Assembly: GCF_021278025.1 (NCBI RefSeq) | Contig: NZ_JAIBHJ010000001.1 | Coordinates: 91,408-155,407 of the forward strand | Direction of reading: 5' to 3' | Length of the DNA stretch: 64,000 bases | Origin: Motilimonas sp. E26 | GTDB lineage: Bacteria > Pseudomonadota > Gammaproteobacteria > Enterobacterales > CBDFNC01 | Part shown: positions 18,937 to 28,993 of the stretch, piece by piece | Position numbering within the stretch: position 1 is the stretch's first letter | Layout of the letters: every line of letters begins with the position of its first letter | Position numbers and translations under genes: made by a program | Notes under the pieces: model-generated | What the model saw: the letters and a program-made list of their open reading frames with translations, nothing else | The model's database searches: none | What the model was told of the DNA's origin: nothing

Positions 18937-20115
18937 ATGATAGGGACAGCACACAGTACCCATGCCACACGCGCATTATTATTAGGATCGGGCGAGCTTG
19001 GCAAAGAAGTCGCCATTGAACTTCAACGTTTTGGCATTGAAGTCATAGCCTTAGACCGATATGAGAACGCACCAGCAATGCAAATTGCACACCGTTCATA
19101 TACTGTAGACATGCTAGATGGCAGTACTATCGAAGCCATTATCGAGCAAGAAAAGCCTGATTTCATTATTCCTGAAATTGAAGCCATCGCAACCAACAAA
19201 TTAATCGAACTTGAAGAAAAGGGATTTAACGTTGTGCCTACTGCACGCGCCACGTCTTTGACCATGGATCGTGAAGGTATTCGCCGCTTAGCTGCAGAAG
19301 ACTTAGCAATCCTAACCTCTCCATACCAGTTCGTAGACAATAAAGAAGACTTTGACCGCGCTGTCGAAGAGATAGGCTTGCCATGTGTGGTTAAGCCTGT
19401 GATGAGCAGCTCAGGCAAAGGCCAAAGCGTTATCCGTGAAGACTTTGATATCGATATCGCCTGGACGTACGCTCAAGAAGGCGGTCGTGCCGGAAAAGGT
19501 AAAGTCATCGTTGAAGGCTTTGTGCCCTTTGATTATGAAATCACCCTACTGACTGTTCGGGCGGTAGATGGCATTCACTTTTGTGCCCCCATCGGCCATC
19601 GTCAAGAAGATGGTGATTACCGTGAGTCATGGCAACCACAAGTTATGGCTGACAGCGTACTCGAAAAGGCCCAAGACATGGCAGCAAAAGTAGTCGAAAA
19701 CTTAGGTGGCTACGGACTTTTCGGCGTAGAGCTGTTTATTAAAGGCGAAGACGTTTACTTCAGTGAAGTGTCACCACGCCCTCATGATACCGGCATGGTA
19801 ACCATGATTTCACAAGATTTGTCAGAATTTGCCTTGCACGTGCGCGCTATTCTAGGTTTACCTATTGGTGAAATCACACAATATGGCCCAGCGGCGTCAA
19901 GTGTGATCCTAGGAGAAGGTTATTCCCATAACATTCGCTTTAACAATATATCGGAAGCGTTAGCGCAAGTGAAAGGCGCTCAAATACGCTTATTTGGTAA
20001 ACCAGAAATAGCAGGTAGTCGTCGTTTGGGTGTGGCGTTGTGTCGCGGCTCGAACGTTGAAGTTGCCATAGCTATGGCTAAGTCGGTATCTAACAAAGTT
20101 AAAATAGATTACTAA
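18937..20115 (+). CDS. purT: Phosphoribosylglycinamide formyltransferase 2 (formate-dependent)
   Basis: With 392 residues, identical to the E. coli length, PurT makes formyl-GAR from GAR, formate and ATP, the folate-independent third step of purine synthesis. The N-terminal domain begins [20 protein letters not shown]. The ATP-grasp core shows [12 protein letters not shown] (phosphate-binding loop) and [20 protein letters not shown] (metal-binding Glu residues). AGGGATAA lies just upstream of the ATG. No PurR operator is visible in the 61-base gap after cdd. A long hairpin follows the stop codon. Confidence 0.97.
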   Translation: MIGTAHSTHATRALLLGSGELGKEVAIELQRFGIEVIALDRYENAPAMQIAHRSYTVDMLDGSTIEAIIEQEKPDFIIPEIEAIATNKLIELEEKGFNVVPTARATSLTMDREGIRRLAAEDLAILTSPYQFVDNKEDFDRAVEEIGLPCVVKPVMSSSGKGQSVIREDFDIDIAWTYAQEGGRAGKGKVIVEGFVPFDYEITLLTVRAVDGIHFCAPIGHRQEDGDYRESWQPQVMADSVLEKAQDMAAKVVENLGGYGLFGVELFIKGEDVYFSEVSPRPHDTGMVTMISQDLSEFALHVRAILGLPIGEITQYGPAASSVILGEGYSHNIRFNNISEALAQVKGAQIRLFGKPEIAGSRRLGVALCRGSNVEVAIAMAKSVSNKVKIDY

Positions 20116-20134
20116 TCTATCTCCAATTTTACTT

Positions 20135-20171
20135 CTATCACCTGATCACAACTATTATTGATCGGTGATAG
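20135..20171 (+). terminator. Hairpin downstream of purT
   Basis: CTATCACC plus GATC pair with GATC plus GGTGATAG across a 12-base loop, about 20 bases after the stop codon. No T-tract follows, so it may protect the 3' end or act with Rho. Confidence 0.45.
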
Positions 20172-20469
20172 AACGGTTCGTTTCTCTAGCAAGCCCTCAA
20201 TCTCTTACAAACAAATAATATAATTCATGAGTTAAATTTAATTTTGATTCGCTTTGAGCAAATTTCTCTAATCCACACTTCAGGTTAAATAACTTCTCAT
20301 CCTGACATTTTTCTACTGTATTTAAGCACCTCTTCATCTAATACTTTTAACTTAAAAACTTTTTTGACTCCTTTAAGAATCAGGTTGATCTTTAATTGAT
20401 ATTGGTTTGACTTAGAGTTGCGAAGGCATTATAACTACGCGCCAAAACCAACATATCCTTATAAAATAT
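20172..20469. other. Intergenic region upstream of the lipoprotein-MORN gene pair
   Basis: An AT-rich stretch of about 300 bases that presumably carries the promoter of the following two genes. No coding frame with a ribosome-binding site, REP or recognised operator is seen. Confidence 0.5.
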
Positions 20470-22683
20470 ATGAATAAATTACTCCCCTGTATACTCGTGC
20501 TATCTCTTGTAGGCTGCGCGTCAACAAGCAATCAACTAACTTTCAAGCCTAAGTTAGGTGAAAAAGTTGCTAATCGCGTTTTTATCGACACCGAAATTGA
20601 AGTCAATGACCAGAACATCAGCCAGTACTCCGATTTACTCATTAACTACCATGTAACAGCAGTCACTGAACGTACCGACATAGATGTAAAAATTGATTAC
20701 TTAAATATGAATATGGGATCACAGCAATTTTCAAGCACGAATCCCTACCACTCATTAAACCCATTACCTAAATTAATGGAACAAGGGTTTCGTTTTGAGT
20801 TAGAAACCAGTACTGGCGAATTATTAAATTTCCATGCTTATAACCAAGACGTTTGGCAGAAACTGAGCCAAGATAATGACGTTATTGAACAATTAAAACA
20901 GTTTATTAGCCAGCCTAATTTCTACCAAGCCATTCCTCTACAGCCTAACAAAAAAGTGCTGATAAAAAATTTTCATGGCAATAAATCGGCAACCTTGACG
21001 GTTGAGAAAGTACTAGAAAGCACCCTTATCGTTCGTATAGAAAGCGAGCAATTAGATGAAAAAATTTATGCTAAAGCGGTGATCAATAAAACATCCGGTT
21101 GGGTTGAAAGAATGGTACTGATTGGAGAGCTACCATTTGAAAAAAATGATTATAAAGGCACTGTTCGTACCAGTATGATTATCGTACCTGGTGATACTCA
21201 ATTACCACAAATGCTAACCGATTTCTCATTCCCATCGTTTCCTATGCCTTATGATTTTGTTAATCACTTTACCCCTGAAATGGAAGACTGGCTAACCGCG
21301 AGTAAACAGGACTACCCAAAAAAAGAGAAGATCATAGGTGTGTTTAATACGCAACGAGACACGGTATCACTTTATTTACCGACTCAATTAGAACGTGACA
21401 TTCCTGACACATTTCACCTTGAGAACATCTCAGCAAGTGATCTAAAAGGTCCAATCAAGCAAGACTTTATTAAGATTGCTAGCGAAAGATTAGTTCCTTC
21501 TGATGGATATATCCGAGTGGCCAAGGAAGTATCCCCTCTTGGGTGGGACAATAGCGCAGAAAAGTTAGCCTCAATTACTTCGTTAAGCGCTCAAATAGTT
21601 GTACCTACTACCACAGTTCAACCTATTCAAATTCCACTGGCTGCTGGAAGTCGTAGTAGTTATCGTGTGCATGATTTAGAGCTATCAGTAGTGAGCAGTG
21701 ACGATGGTAAAATGGTCACTATAACACCATCGAGCTCAAACCACGTCTGGCTAACGCACATCATTAAAGGGGCGGAAGGTGCAAAGGTTGAGATCTCACC
21801 TGTTGGCAACTTACCTGACTGGCTCGAATCAGATCAACTGCGCAAACTATCTTTTGCTGAAAGTAACATAATCAACAACGAAAAACGTTTAACGTTTAGC
21901 CAAGCACCTGAAGCCATCACCTTATTTGCCATTATTTATGATGAAAATAACCCTTCAAGACAAGATATTACCTTCATCAGTCCATCAGAGTACCTACTAA
22001 ACCCACAACTTCCTCCGTTTGAAAGCCTTAATTTATTCAAAGAGGAAGGCAGCATAATGCAAACAGAAAACCCATCTATAAAACGTTCTGAAATAAAACC
22101 AGTCGGAATTGAAAATCAACGTCTCAGTCTAACCATGATGTTCGATCAAGAGCAAGCCTGCACCATCAAAGTGGTCAAATCACCAAAAATAAACAAACAG
22201 AAACTGGTTTGGAAAAAACATGAAGACCCCGATAATTTTCAGAACAAACTAAGTAAATATTCTACTTGGCAGCTCACTACTGCAGACAACGAACAGCAGT
22301 ATTTTTACGGGAAAACGGTGGTAAGCCAACTAAATTGTCGTTACACACCTCAATGGCAAAGTGTCGATGTTTTAAATAAAGATATGCCATGGCTTATAAA
22401 GTTGGATCAACTTGCCCCTGGGATCAGCCTTAAAACACCGCTTAAACAATTCCTAGCACAATACCGATTTATCAATGCCGAAGGCCATGCACTTCAGCTA
22501 GCAACAAATTCTCTTGATAGTAAGGTCGATATAGAAACAGCAACGTTAGCTAGTTTTGTGTTTCCAGAAAAGCAACTGAAACTAAAAGGTCATGCCGTGA
22601 AAGTTCAACGAATGATAAAAGTAAAAAAACCATACCAAAAAACCTTCACTAGCCAATTTGCTCAACTGCCACAAGGAGAATAA
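20470..22683 (+). CDS. Large putative lipoprotein, unrecognised family
   Basis: A 737-residue protein with a clear lipobox at residues 13-16 (LVGC) after a short charged and hydrophobic signal. Ala at +2 and Ser at +3 suggest outer-membrane sorting. The body has no further membrane helix. It is rich in beta-type segments, with possible Ig-like or sandwich modules in the second half, and has repeated IxxPV and TxxLSAQI stretches. I recognise no catalytic motif. The downstream MORN/YwqK-repeat gene starts three bases after its stop codon, so the two are almost certainly co-expressed and may work together at the cell envelope. Confidence 0.7.
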   Translation: MNKLLPCILVLSLVGCASTSNQLTFKPKLGEKVANRVFIDTEIEVNDQNISQYSDLLINYHVTAVTERTDIDVKIDYLNMNMGSQQFSSTNPYHSLNPLPKLMEQGFRFELETSTGELLNFHAYNQDVWQKLSQDNDVIEQLKQFISQPNFYQAIPLQPNKKVLIKNFHGNKSATLTVEKVLESTLIVRIESEQLDEKIYAKAVINKTSGWVERMVLIGELPFEKNDYKGTVRTSMIIVPGDTQLPQMLTDFSFPSFPMPYDFVNHFTPEMEDWLTASKQDYPKKEKIIGVFNTQRDTVSLYLPTQLERDIPDTFHLENISASDLKGPIKQDFIKIASERLVPSDGYIRVAKEVSPLGWDNSAEKLASITSLSAQIVVPTTTVQPIQIPLAAGSRSSYRVHDLELSVVSSDDGKMVTITPSSSNHVWLTHIIKGAEGAKVEISPVGNLPDWLESDQLRKLSFAESNIINNEKRLTFSQAPEAITLFAIIYDENNPSRQDITFISPSEYLLNPQLPPFESLNLFKEEGSIMQTENPSIKRSEIKPVGIENQRLSLTMMFDQEQACTIKVVKSPKINKQKLVWKKHEDPDNFQNKLSKYSTWQLTTADNEQQYFYGKTVVSQLNCRYTPQWQSVDVLNKDMPWLIKLDQLAPGISLKTPLKQFLAQYRFINAEGHALQLATNSLDSKVDIETATLASFVFPEKQLKLKGHAVKVQRMIKVKKPYQKTFTSQFAQLPQGE

Positions 22684-22686
22684 CTA

Positions 22687-24741
22687 ATGCGTCTATTATT
22701 CATATTGGCCATCTTGCTGCCATTACAGGCATGGGCTGAAAATATTTGGTTAGATCATCGTTTTGCCATCACTAACACGCAAGACGTAGCCGAATACTAT
22801 CTAAAAGAAGCGCCGAAAAAATCATGGCAAGGCTGGAAGGTTAGTGTTTTTAATGCACATGATAACAGCCTATTATTGACTGGCACGTTAGACGCTCCGA
22901 ATCTAGAAACAGGAAATTGGATCCAAAAAAGTACCTATTTCAGCAATGGCGAATTAAAAGATAGTGCAACCTTTGAAGATGGCAAGCTACATGGTGAATA
23001 TAAAAAATACTATCTCTCTGGGGGGCTAGCAGAAACCAAACAATATAAAAACGATAAGCCAATCGGAGAGCACAACTACTATTATGAATCTGGTCAATTG
23101 AAGTCTAGTCATACTCATGGCCCAAATGGATTAGAGGGCATGTTTAAAGAGTATTATGAAGAATCGGAACAATTAAAAAGCAGTGTTCCTTACCAAGCCG
23201 GTAAGGCTCATGGTGAAAGTAAATATTATTATCGTTCAGGTGCCCTTCATGAAACGCGTCAATACTCGAATCATGCGTTGATAGGTGAGCATAAAACTTA
23301 CTTCGAATCTGGCCAGCTAGAATCTACTCATATCCACACCGATACTGGGATTGAAGGTGTATCCCGTAAATTTTATGAATCAGGACAACCACGTTCAGAA
23401 GCATTCTATGTGGCTGATAAAAAGAACAACTTGTTTACTCAATGGAATGCTGACGGGTCAATTTGGGAGAAGACGCAATATAAAGATGATAAACGCCATG
23501 GTTTAAGCCAAAGGTTCTTTAATAATAGTAAACAGCTGAGCACTGAAAGTATGTATCAGCATGGCAAACAAACGGGGATAGAAAAGGCTTGGTTTGAAAA
23601 TGGCCAACTTAAATCAACAACCGACATGCTAGATGATAAACGAAACGGTTGGACTAAAGAATATAATGAAAATGGCATACTGATTAGATCAGCTCAATTT
23701 GAGCAAGGTAAGCCCATTGGTACCAGTAAATTTTTCTTCAACAGTGGTGAATTAAGAGAAGAAATAACCTACCTAACACCGGACAAAAAAAGCAGCCGAA
23801 AGACCTACTATCAAAATGGTAACACTAACTCATTAGTCCAATACGATAAAAAGCAGCAGAAAAAAAGTGAAATCCGCTACCTCGAAAACGGCGAAAAAAT
23901 CTATCAATTTAGCCATAGCAAAAGCAAGCACCATGGCCGATTAATTAAGGAAGTCAAATACGACGACGGAAAAATGGTAAGTCAGTATGAAAAAGCGCTT
24001 GACGGAAGCTGGTCTTTAGATCGTTCATACTCGACCAAAGGCAAATTAACTTATCGCCAAGAATACTTAAATAATCAACTTTCGGGACAACAAATCAACC
24101 AAGGCTACTACAACGATACAACCACCAGTTATTATCGTGCTGGTAAACGTCACGGCCGCTACATTACCACTACAAATAAGGGGGTAATTACAGAACAAGG
24201 TGCATTTAAAGAAGATGAAAAGGTCGGTAAATGGATATCACAAGACAGAGATGGAAACATCACAATCACCCATTATAACCAACACGGTCAACTCCATGGC
24301 TCGAAAACAGTAACCGATAGCAATGGAAAGCTAATAACAAAGTTAAACTATGCGGCAGGCGAATATCATGGTCAACTACTTGAGCGCGATGAAGCTGGCA
24401 AAGTCGCAAACCAAGGGCGATACATAAACGGGGTAAAGGTCGGCCCCTGGGTAGAAACTAAGTACAATTACGGTACTAAACAAATATGGAAGGGGACGTA
24501 CAATAATGAGGGGAGCCCAATTAATGAGTGGCGACTCTATTCTGATAAAGGCTATGTGCTAGCTATCGTACCTTATAATCGAGAAGGTCAAATACATGGT
24601 CTTGTATATGATTTTAACCCTAACGGCTCACTTGCATACACAACCCAATATAAAAATAACAAGGCCAACGGTTATGAAATCCGCTTTAGGGATGGGGAAG
24701 AGGCTAGCCGAACTCTGTATAAAGATAACTATAAAATTTAA
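22687..24741 (+). CDS. Secreted MORN/YwqK-type repeat protein
   Basis: A 684-residue protein with a signal peptide (residues 1-17, ending LQAWA) followed by well over a dozen 22-25-residue repeats of the kind YYESGQLKS...H-GE. These match the MORN-variant repeats annotated as the YwqK antitoxin-like family. Such repeats form extended beta-hairpin stacks used in protein-protein or membrane contact. The antitoxin label in databases comes from one Bacillus locus and should not be transferred here, because an exported repeat protein paired with a lipoprotein gene is a different context. The repeats are most regular between about residues 90 and 360. PCR or assembly slippage would be easiest there, but the frame is intact. 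Confidence 0.85.
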   Translation: MRLLFILAILLPLQAWAENIWLDHRFAITNTQDVAEYYLKEAPKKSWQGWKVSVFNAHDNSLLLTGTLDAPNLETGNWIQKSTYFSNGELKDSATFEDGKLHGEYKKYYLSGGLAETKQYKNDKPIGEHNYYYESGQLKSSHTHGPNGLEGMFKEYYEESEQLKSSVPYQAGKAHGESKYYYRSGALHETRQYSNHALIGEHKTYFESGQLESTHIHTDTGIEGVSRKFYESGQPRSEAFYVADKKNNLFTQWNADGSIWEKTQYKDDKRHGLSQRFFNNSKQLSTESMYQHGKQTGIEKAWFENGQLKSTTDMLDDKRNGWTKEYNENGILIRSAQFEQGKPIGTSKFFFNSGELREEITYLTPDKKSSRKTYYQNGNTNSLVQYDKKQQKKSEIRYLENGEKIYQFSHSKSKHHGRLIKEVKYDDGKMVSQYEKALDGSWSLDRSYSTKGKLTYRQEYLNNQLSGQQINQGYYNDTTTSYYRAGKRHGRYITTTNKGVITEQGAFKEDEKVGKWISQDRDGNITITHYNQHGQLHGSKTVTDSNGKLITKLNYAAGEYHGQLLERDEAGKVANQGRYINGVKVGPWVETKYNYGTKQIWKGTYNNEGSPINEWRLYSDKGYVLAIVPYNREGQIHGLVYDFNPNGSLAYTTQYKNNKANGYEIRFRDGEEASRTLYKDNYKI

Positions 24742-24788
24742 AAAATTTACTGCCGAATCTTAATACAAGCCAATTTTTGTAAATATAC

Positions 24789-24822
24789 TTCCCCCCATAA
24801 CTAGCATAACAGTTAGGGGGAA
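24789..24822. terminator. Bidirectional terminator between the MORN gene and the GH18 gene
   Basis: TTCCCCC/GGGGGAA with an inner AACT/AGTT pairing forms a hairpin between two convergent stop codons. Flanking T-rich sequence is modest. Confidence 0.6.
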
Positions 24823-24886
24823 TAAACGAGAAAATAAATATAAAAAACAACAGGTTACATTTCAATTTAGTGAGATAAAAACCTAT

Positions 24887-26134
24887 TCATGTTGCTTCGG
24901 CCGTTATTACGTTATCCATCATTCCCAGCGCTTTGGCGGTGTGTAAAAATACATCACTGGTTTGACTAAAATGACGTTCTCTCAAATCCTCATACTCAGG
25001 TACAAAGCTAGAGTCGTCTTGGCAAGGGCTGGAGTAACTCCAAAAGCTAGCGCCGTCTTGAGGTCGGCCAAACTGAGCAATGTAGCCGTATAAATAGCCT
25101 AAACGCTTTGGCGTGTAAGCAAATTGCGGCCAAGCCTCTTTACCAACATGACAGCCATGGGCAATGGCAAAACCCGGTTGTTGAAAGCTAGCCAAATATT
25201 CCGACACACTGCGATGTGCCTCGTAACAGAGTACGCGAGCTAACACATTAGCAGTGCCCATGTTATAAGCCTGAAAAATCACCAAATCCAACATATGACC
25301 TATCAGTGGGTAGCGCTGCGACGAACCTTGATCTGCATTTTTTGCTAAAAACACCTCTGCCATTTTGCCTGTCGATGGAAAATCATAAGCACAGGCCACC
25401 GTGCCAACATGGCAGTGCCCTGCTTGACGGTATGTCGAAGCTTGGCCTAACTCGCCCAAAGCAAGCTCTTGCCCTTGCTCATTGGTGTCAATCAAGTGAC
25501 CTAAATTGCTAATTACAGTGGCGAAATTCTCACTCAGTAGCGGAAAATGCGAGGCGTCAAAACGCAATAAACTCGGCTCACTAATACCAAGATGTTGATA
25601 TACATCATGGCCGCCTAACAGCCCCACTCCCGTTGGCGCGCAGCTTAAAATATAGCTTTGCTTGGTGACAGCTGTTTGTTTGTCTAGAGCAGTGCGAAAA
25701 CCAATAATAATATCTTGATAGCGTTGCACTTGCGCAGGCGTCGCGGTCATTAAACCCGCTGGTTCATAATCTAAATCGATACCATCAAGCCCTAAACTGG
25801 CTACCAGTAAGGCAATATTGTCATATTGCGCATCATCAAATTCGCCGCCTATTTCACCGCCAACAGAAACCATGACCTTTTGACCATGAGTTTGCTCAAT
25901 ACAGGCTTTTAGTTGCTTTAAGGTTTCACCTGCGCTGATGTTGGCAGCTTCACCTTCAAAAAATATGTCGCTTATTGGCGCGTTTAAATCACCATTAAAT
26001 TGTAACTGAGGCGAAACAAAAGACAGAATAATGTGGCTAATATAATCAGGCACGTTGGCAAGTTTACTATGAGCAGGTTTATGCCAATTGAGCTGAGTTT
26101 GCCACATGGGAAAGTACGTAATTTGAATAGCCAT
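24887..26134 (-). CDS. Glycoside hydrolase family 18 (chitinase-like) protein
   Basis: A 415-residue GH18 protein. The catalytic DxxDxDxE signature is complete in LDGIDLDYEP near residue 125, where Glu is the proton donor. The preceding SxGG strand is present as VMVSVGG. Members hydrolyse chitin or chito-oligosaccharides, or endo-cleave N-glycans. No signal peptide is visible (the protein starts MAIQITYFPMWQ), so it may act in the cytoplasm, use a non-classical route, or act on imported oligomers. A CBM is absent. It is a single gene convergent with the MORN gene. The family is certain, the exact substrate is not. Confidence 0.85.
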   Translation of the reverse strand: MAIQITYFPMWQTQLNWHKPAHSKLANVPDYISHIILSFVSPQLQFNGDLNAPISDIFFEGEAANISAGETLKQLKACIEQTHGQKVMVSVGGEIGGEFDDAQYDNIALLVASLGLDGIDLDYEPAGLMTATPAQVQRYQDIIIGFRTALDKQTAVTKQSYILSCAPTGVGLLGGHDVYQHLGISEPSLLRFDASHFPLLSENFATVISNLGHLIDTNEQGQELALGELGQASTYRQAGHCHVGTVACAYDFPSTGKMAEVFLAKNADQGSSQRYPLIGHMLDLVIFQAYNMGTANVLARVLCYEAHRSVSEYLASFQQPGFAIAHGCHVGKEAWPQFAYTPKRLGYLYGYIAQFGRPQDGASFWSYSSPCQDDSSFVPEYEDLRERHFSQTSDVFLHTAKALGMMDNVITAEAT

Positions 26135-26397
26135 AAGGCCCCGATAATACTCAAAAAAATAATCTTACTCAGAGCGAGTAAAAAGACAAGTTATCAGATC
26201 ACAACCTTTATCTTTACCTTGCTTAATCATGTCTGCAAAGAGCGATTAAAAAAGGTGAGCTGATTAAAACTTATACAACAAACTTTTTCTTAACCATTAA
26301 ATCATGATCTAGATTAATAAATGGCAAAGTCAGGTGCTTTTAATATGAAATAAACACTGCTGTTACTAAACAGCTAAATTTATCAAGGATGAAAATC

Positions 26398-26475
26398 ATG
26401 GCTAAATTACAAACACAGTTTTTCGTGGCCGTTGTTATATTAACCATCACCGCTATTTATTTAATGTTTATTTAA
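26398..26475 (+). CDS. Predicted 25-residue single-helix membrane microprotein
   Basis: A short frame with AAGGAT eight bases before its ATG encodes a basic/polar start (MAKLQTQ) and one uninterrupted hydrophobic helix of about 17 residues ending in MFI. This is the layout of microproteins that attach to larger membrane complexes. It sits alone in a 400-base gap between the GH18 and mepA promoters and ends. No homologue is recalled. Coding is plausible from ribosome-binding site and composition only. Confidence 0.45.
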   Translation: MAKLQTQFFVAVVILTITAIYLMFI

Positions 26476-26496
26476 CATACTGTTAAATAAACATTA

Positions 26497-26527
26497 ATGC
26501 GTGAAGCGGGTCATTAGCTTCACGCAT
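26497..26527 (-). terminator. Terminator of mepA (and possibly of the microprotein)
   Basis: A perfect 11-bp stem ATGCGTGAAGC/GCTTCACGCAT with a 9-base loop lies 20 bases past the mepA stop on the minus strand, followed there by TAATGTTTATTT. Confidence 0.75.
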
Positions 26528-26547
26528 ACTCTGTTAGCTAAATTGAA

Positions 26548-27435
26548 TTATTTCAACGTACCATTAATCAAATCTTGGCAACGCAGCGGTTTCAGCTTTA
26601 GATTATCCTTGTAAACTGGTTTTTTCGGTTTAGTTTTAGTTGTACTTTTGGCTAACAACAACTGCTCTTGCTCTTTAGCTTTTTCTTGTTCAGTTTTTGG
26701 TTTTGGCCACCATGAGTACAGCTCTTTGCCACAGCCATCTCCTGGCGGCGGTGGTAATTGCGCAGTACAAGAATCATCACCTTTCGGACAATTTAACCTT
26801 ACGTGCATGTGGTAGTTATGACCAAACCAAGGCCTTACTTTACGTAACCAATCACGGCCATTTGGCCACTCAGCTTTACATAATGTTTCTTTGATCACGG
26901 GATGCACAAAGATGCGAGCAACACGCTTGTCAGTGGCGGCCAGTTCAACCATTTTGGCATGCTCGTCAGTCCATTTTTGCGCTTTTATTTTATAATTTTT
27001 CATGTCAACAACGTTATAAGGAGAGAGCTTTTCACGCGCTTTACGACTGTATTGTTTATCACCAATGCGTAACCAAATATCCGCATCTAATCCCGTTTGA
27101 TGGCTAGCGTGACCAGAAGTAAAGCGCCCGCCTCGTGCCATTGACATATCGCCAATTAACAAATCACCATGGCCCAAGCGCTTATTTTCCTTTGCTAATT
27201 CAACTAAATAATCCACCATGACGGGGTTAGCATAATAACGCTCACGTGAGGTGCGGATAACTTGGTAACCATCCCCTTCTAATGGCAACGCCTCTCCTCC
27301 TACTAAACAACCATTAGCATAGCTACCAATTGAACTTGCTGGGCCAGTAGCAGGCTCTGTAAATTTTTCCCATGGGTTAGCGGCTATCGCCGCTGTACTG
27401 AACATTAAACTGATGATTGCGCCGAAAAATTTCAT
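26548..27435 (-). CDS. mepA: Penicillin-insensitive murein endopeptidase MepA
   Basis: The 295-residue periplasmic endopeptidase (family M74, LAS fold) cuts D-Ala-meso-DAP cross-links in peptidoglycan. A signal peptide covers residues 1-19. The metal site is visible in MARGGRFTSGHASHQTGLDADIW (H and D ligands) and in HMHVRLNCP. Conserved cysteines appear in GDDSC and DGCGKELY. It is about 20 residues longer than E. coli MepA, with a Lys-rich C-terminal tail. It is divergent from cinA across about 156 bases and ended by the strong hairpin at 26497-26527. Confidence 0.95.
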   Translation of the reverse strand: MKFFGAIISLMFSTAAIAANPWEKFTEPATGPASSIGSYANGCLVGGEALPLEGDGYQVIRTSRERYYANPVMVDYLVELAKENKRLGHGDLLIGDMSMARGGRFTSGHASHQTGLDADIWLRIGDKQYSRKAREKLSPYNVVDMKNYKIKAQKWTDEHAKMVELAATDKRVARIFVHPVIKETLCKAEWPNGRDWLRKVRPWFGHNYHMHVRLNCPKGDDSCTAQLPPPPGDGCGKELYSWWPKPKTEQEKAKEQEQLLLAKSTTKTKPKKPVYKDNLKLKPLRCQDLINGTLK

Positions 27436-27591
27436 ACAACGTCCTTATGAATGCGGTTACAAATAATGCGAGGAGCAAAGTTGATAATAAGTTTAGCAAT
27501 CAATTAACCTTAACTGTATTAATACTTGCTATCAAACGGTAATTTATTCAATCTAAAAGCATATTTAACAAAATTAATTTGAGATGACGGC

Positions 27592-28866
27592 ATGAAGATT
27601 GAAATTATTAGCACTGGCGATGAATTAATCACAGGGCAAATCTTAGACACTAATGCAAACTGGCTTTGCCAGCAGTTATTTAGTCAAGGTTTACAGCCAC
27701 AAAGACTGCATACGGTTGCTGATAACTTAAACGATTTAGTCGCCTTATTTATTGAAACATCACAGCGCAGTGACGTTGTTTTAGTTAACGGCGGTCTCGG
27801 CCCAACCAGCGATGATTTATCTGCGCAAGCCGCTGCGCTGGCAATGCAAGTCCCGCTGGTTTTAAATCACTCGTGGCTAAAAACCATGGAGCAAAAATTC
27901 GCTGAGCGTGGCCGAGTCATGGCCAAAGCCAATATTAAACAAGCCATGTTACCTCAGAGTAGTGAAGTAATAGACAATGCCAACGGCACTGCATGTGGCT
28001 TTAGCTTTACATTTAATCAAGCGCGATTTTATTTCACTCCAGGTGTGCCGCACGAATTTAAGCTTATGTTTAGCTCTCAAATTTGGCCTGATATTGCGAC
28101 ACGTTTTGCACTGAATAATAAGCTGATGCAATACAAGATCACCACCTTCGGTCTCGGTGAGTCGGCCATTGACGATTTGATCCAAGATATCGTTATTCCA
28201 GAGCAATTGCATTTAGGCTATCGCACTGCTTCACCTGAAATTGAAGTGAAATTAATAAGCTCAGATGCTAACGCCATCAAACAGGTAGCCCAACAAATCG
28301 AGCTTAAACTGGCCGATTACGTGGTATTTACCAGTGACGAAAGCGACACAAGTGCAGAAAAGATCCAACACTTAATGCTGGCCAAACAAGCCACATTAGC
28401 ATTAGCAGAGTCTTGTACTGGCGGCATGATAGCGTCAAATTTAGTGGCCATCGCGGGCAGCTCTGCCTATCTCGATCGCGCCATGGTCACCTACTCAAAC
28501 CAAGCCAAACAAGATTTAGTGCAAGTGAGCGCTGAAACGCTATCCAACCACGGCGCGGTAAGTGAAGCCACAGCAATTGAAATGGCTAAAGGTGCACAGC
28601 GCTCTGCCAATAGTGACTATGCTTTGTCGGTAACAGGCATTGCAGGCCCAGGTGGAGGCAGTGAATTTAAACCCGTTGGCACCGTTGCCTTTGCACTTGC
28701 TACACCAACTGAAACCTATAGCCAAATGTTAGTACTACCAGGTAAAAGCCGCACCATGACACGCAAAATTGCCAGTGCCATTGCGCTTGATATGCTGCGC
28801 CGTCACCTGCAAGACTTACCTGTTTGTGGTCATTATGATTTTGCCCCTAAGTGGCAAGCAAATTAG
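27592..28866 (+). CDS. cinA: CinA family protein (nicotinamide-nucleotide amidase / ADP-ribose pyrophosphatase-like)
   Basis: A 424-residue two-domain CinA. The N-terminal molybdopterin-binding-like domain starts IEIISTGDELITGQILDTNA and contains VNGGLGPTSDDL. The C-terminal PncC-type domain has ALAESCTGGMIAS and VTGIAGPGGGS, the NMN deamidase signature. It recycles NMN to NaMN in NAD salvage. E. coli has a shorter PncC plus a CinA-like protein; here both domains are fused as in most bacteria. It is a single gene, convergent with pbpC. The start ATG at 27592 is preceded by GAGATGACG. Confidence 0.93.
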   Translation: MKIEIISTGDELITGQILDTNANWLCQQLFSQGLQPQRLHTVADNLNDLVALFIETSQRSDVVLVNGGLGPTSDDLSAQAAALAMQVPLVLNHSWLKTMEQKFAERGRVMAKANIKQAMLPQSSEVIDNANGTACGFSFTFNQARFYFTPGVPHEFKLMFSSQIWPDIATRFALNNKLMQYKITTFGLGESAIDDLIQDIVIPEQLHLGYRTASPEIEVKLISSDANAIKQVAQQIELKLADYVVFTSDESDTSAEKIQHLMLAKQATLALAESCTGGMIASNLVAIAGSSAYLDRAMVTYSNQAKQDLVQVSAETLSNHGAVSEATAIEMAKGAQRSANSDYALSVTGIAGPGGGSEFKPVGTVAFALATPTETYSQMLVLPGKSRTMTRKIASAIALDMLRRHLQDLPVCGHYDFAPKWQAN

Positions 28867-28993
28867 AGCGAATTGGCGCGCTTGGTAGCAGTGTTAGAGA
28901 ACCCATCAACCTTAGAGACGCTTGATTTCAGCAAGTGTTTACAGGCGCTGGTTTTGAACCGTGACTTTAGTCGTCAGTCTTGCAGCATTTTTT

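Noticed and set aside
22687..24741. Toxin-antitoxin antitoxin function suggested by the YwqK repeat label
   Set aside because: The protein is exported and has no adjacent toxin gene; the label comes from repeat similarity only.
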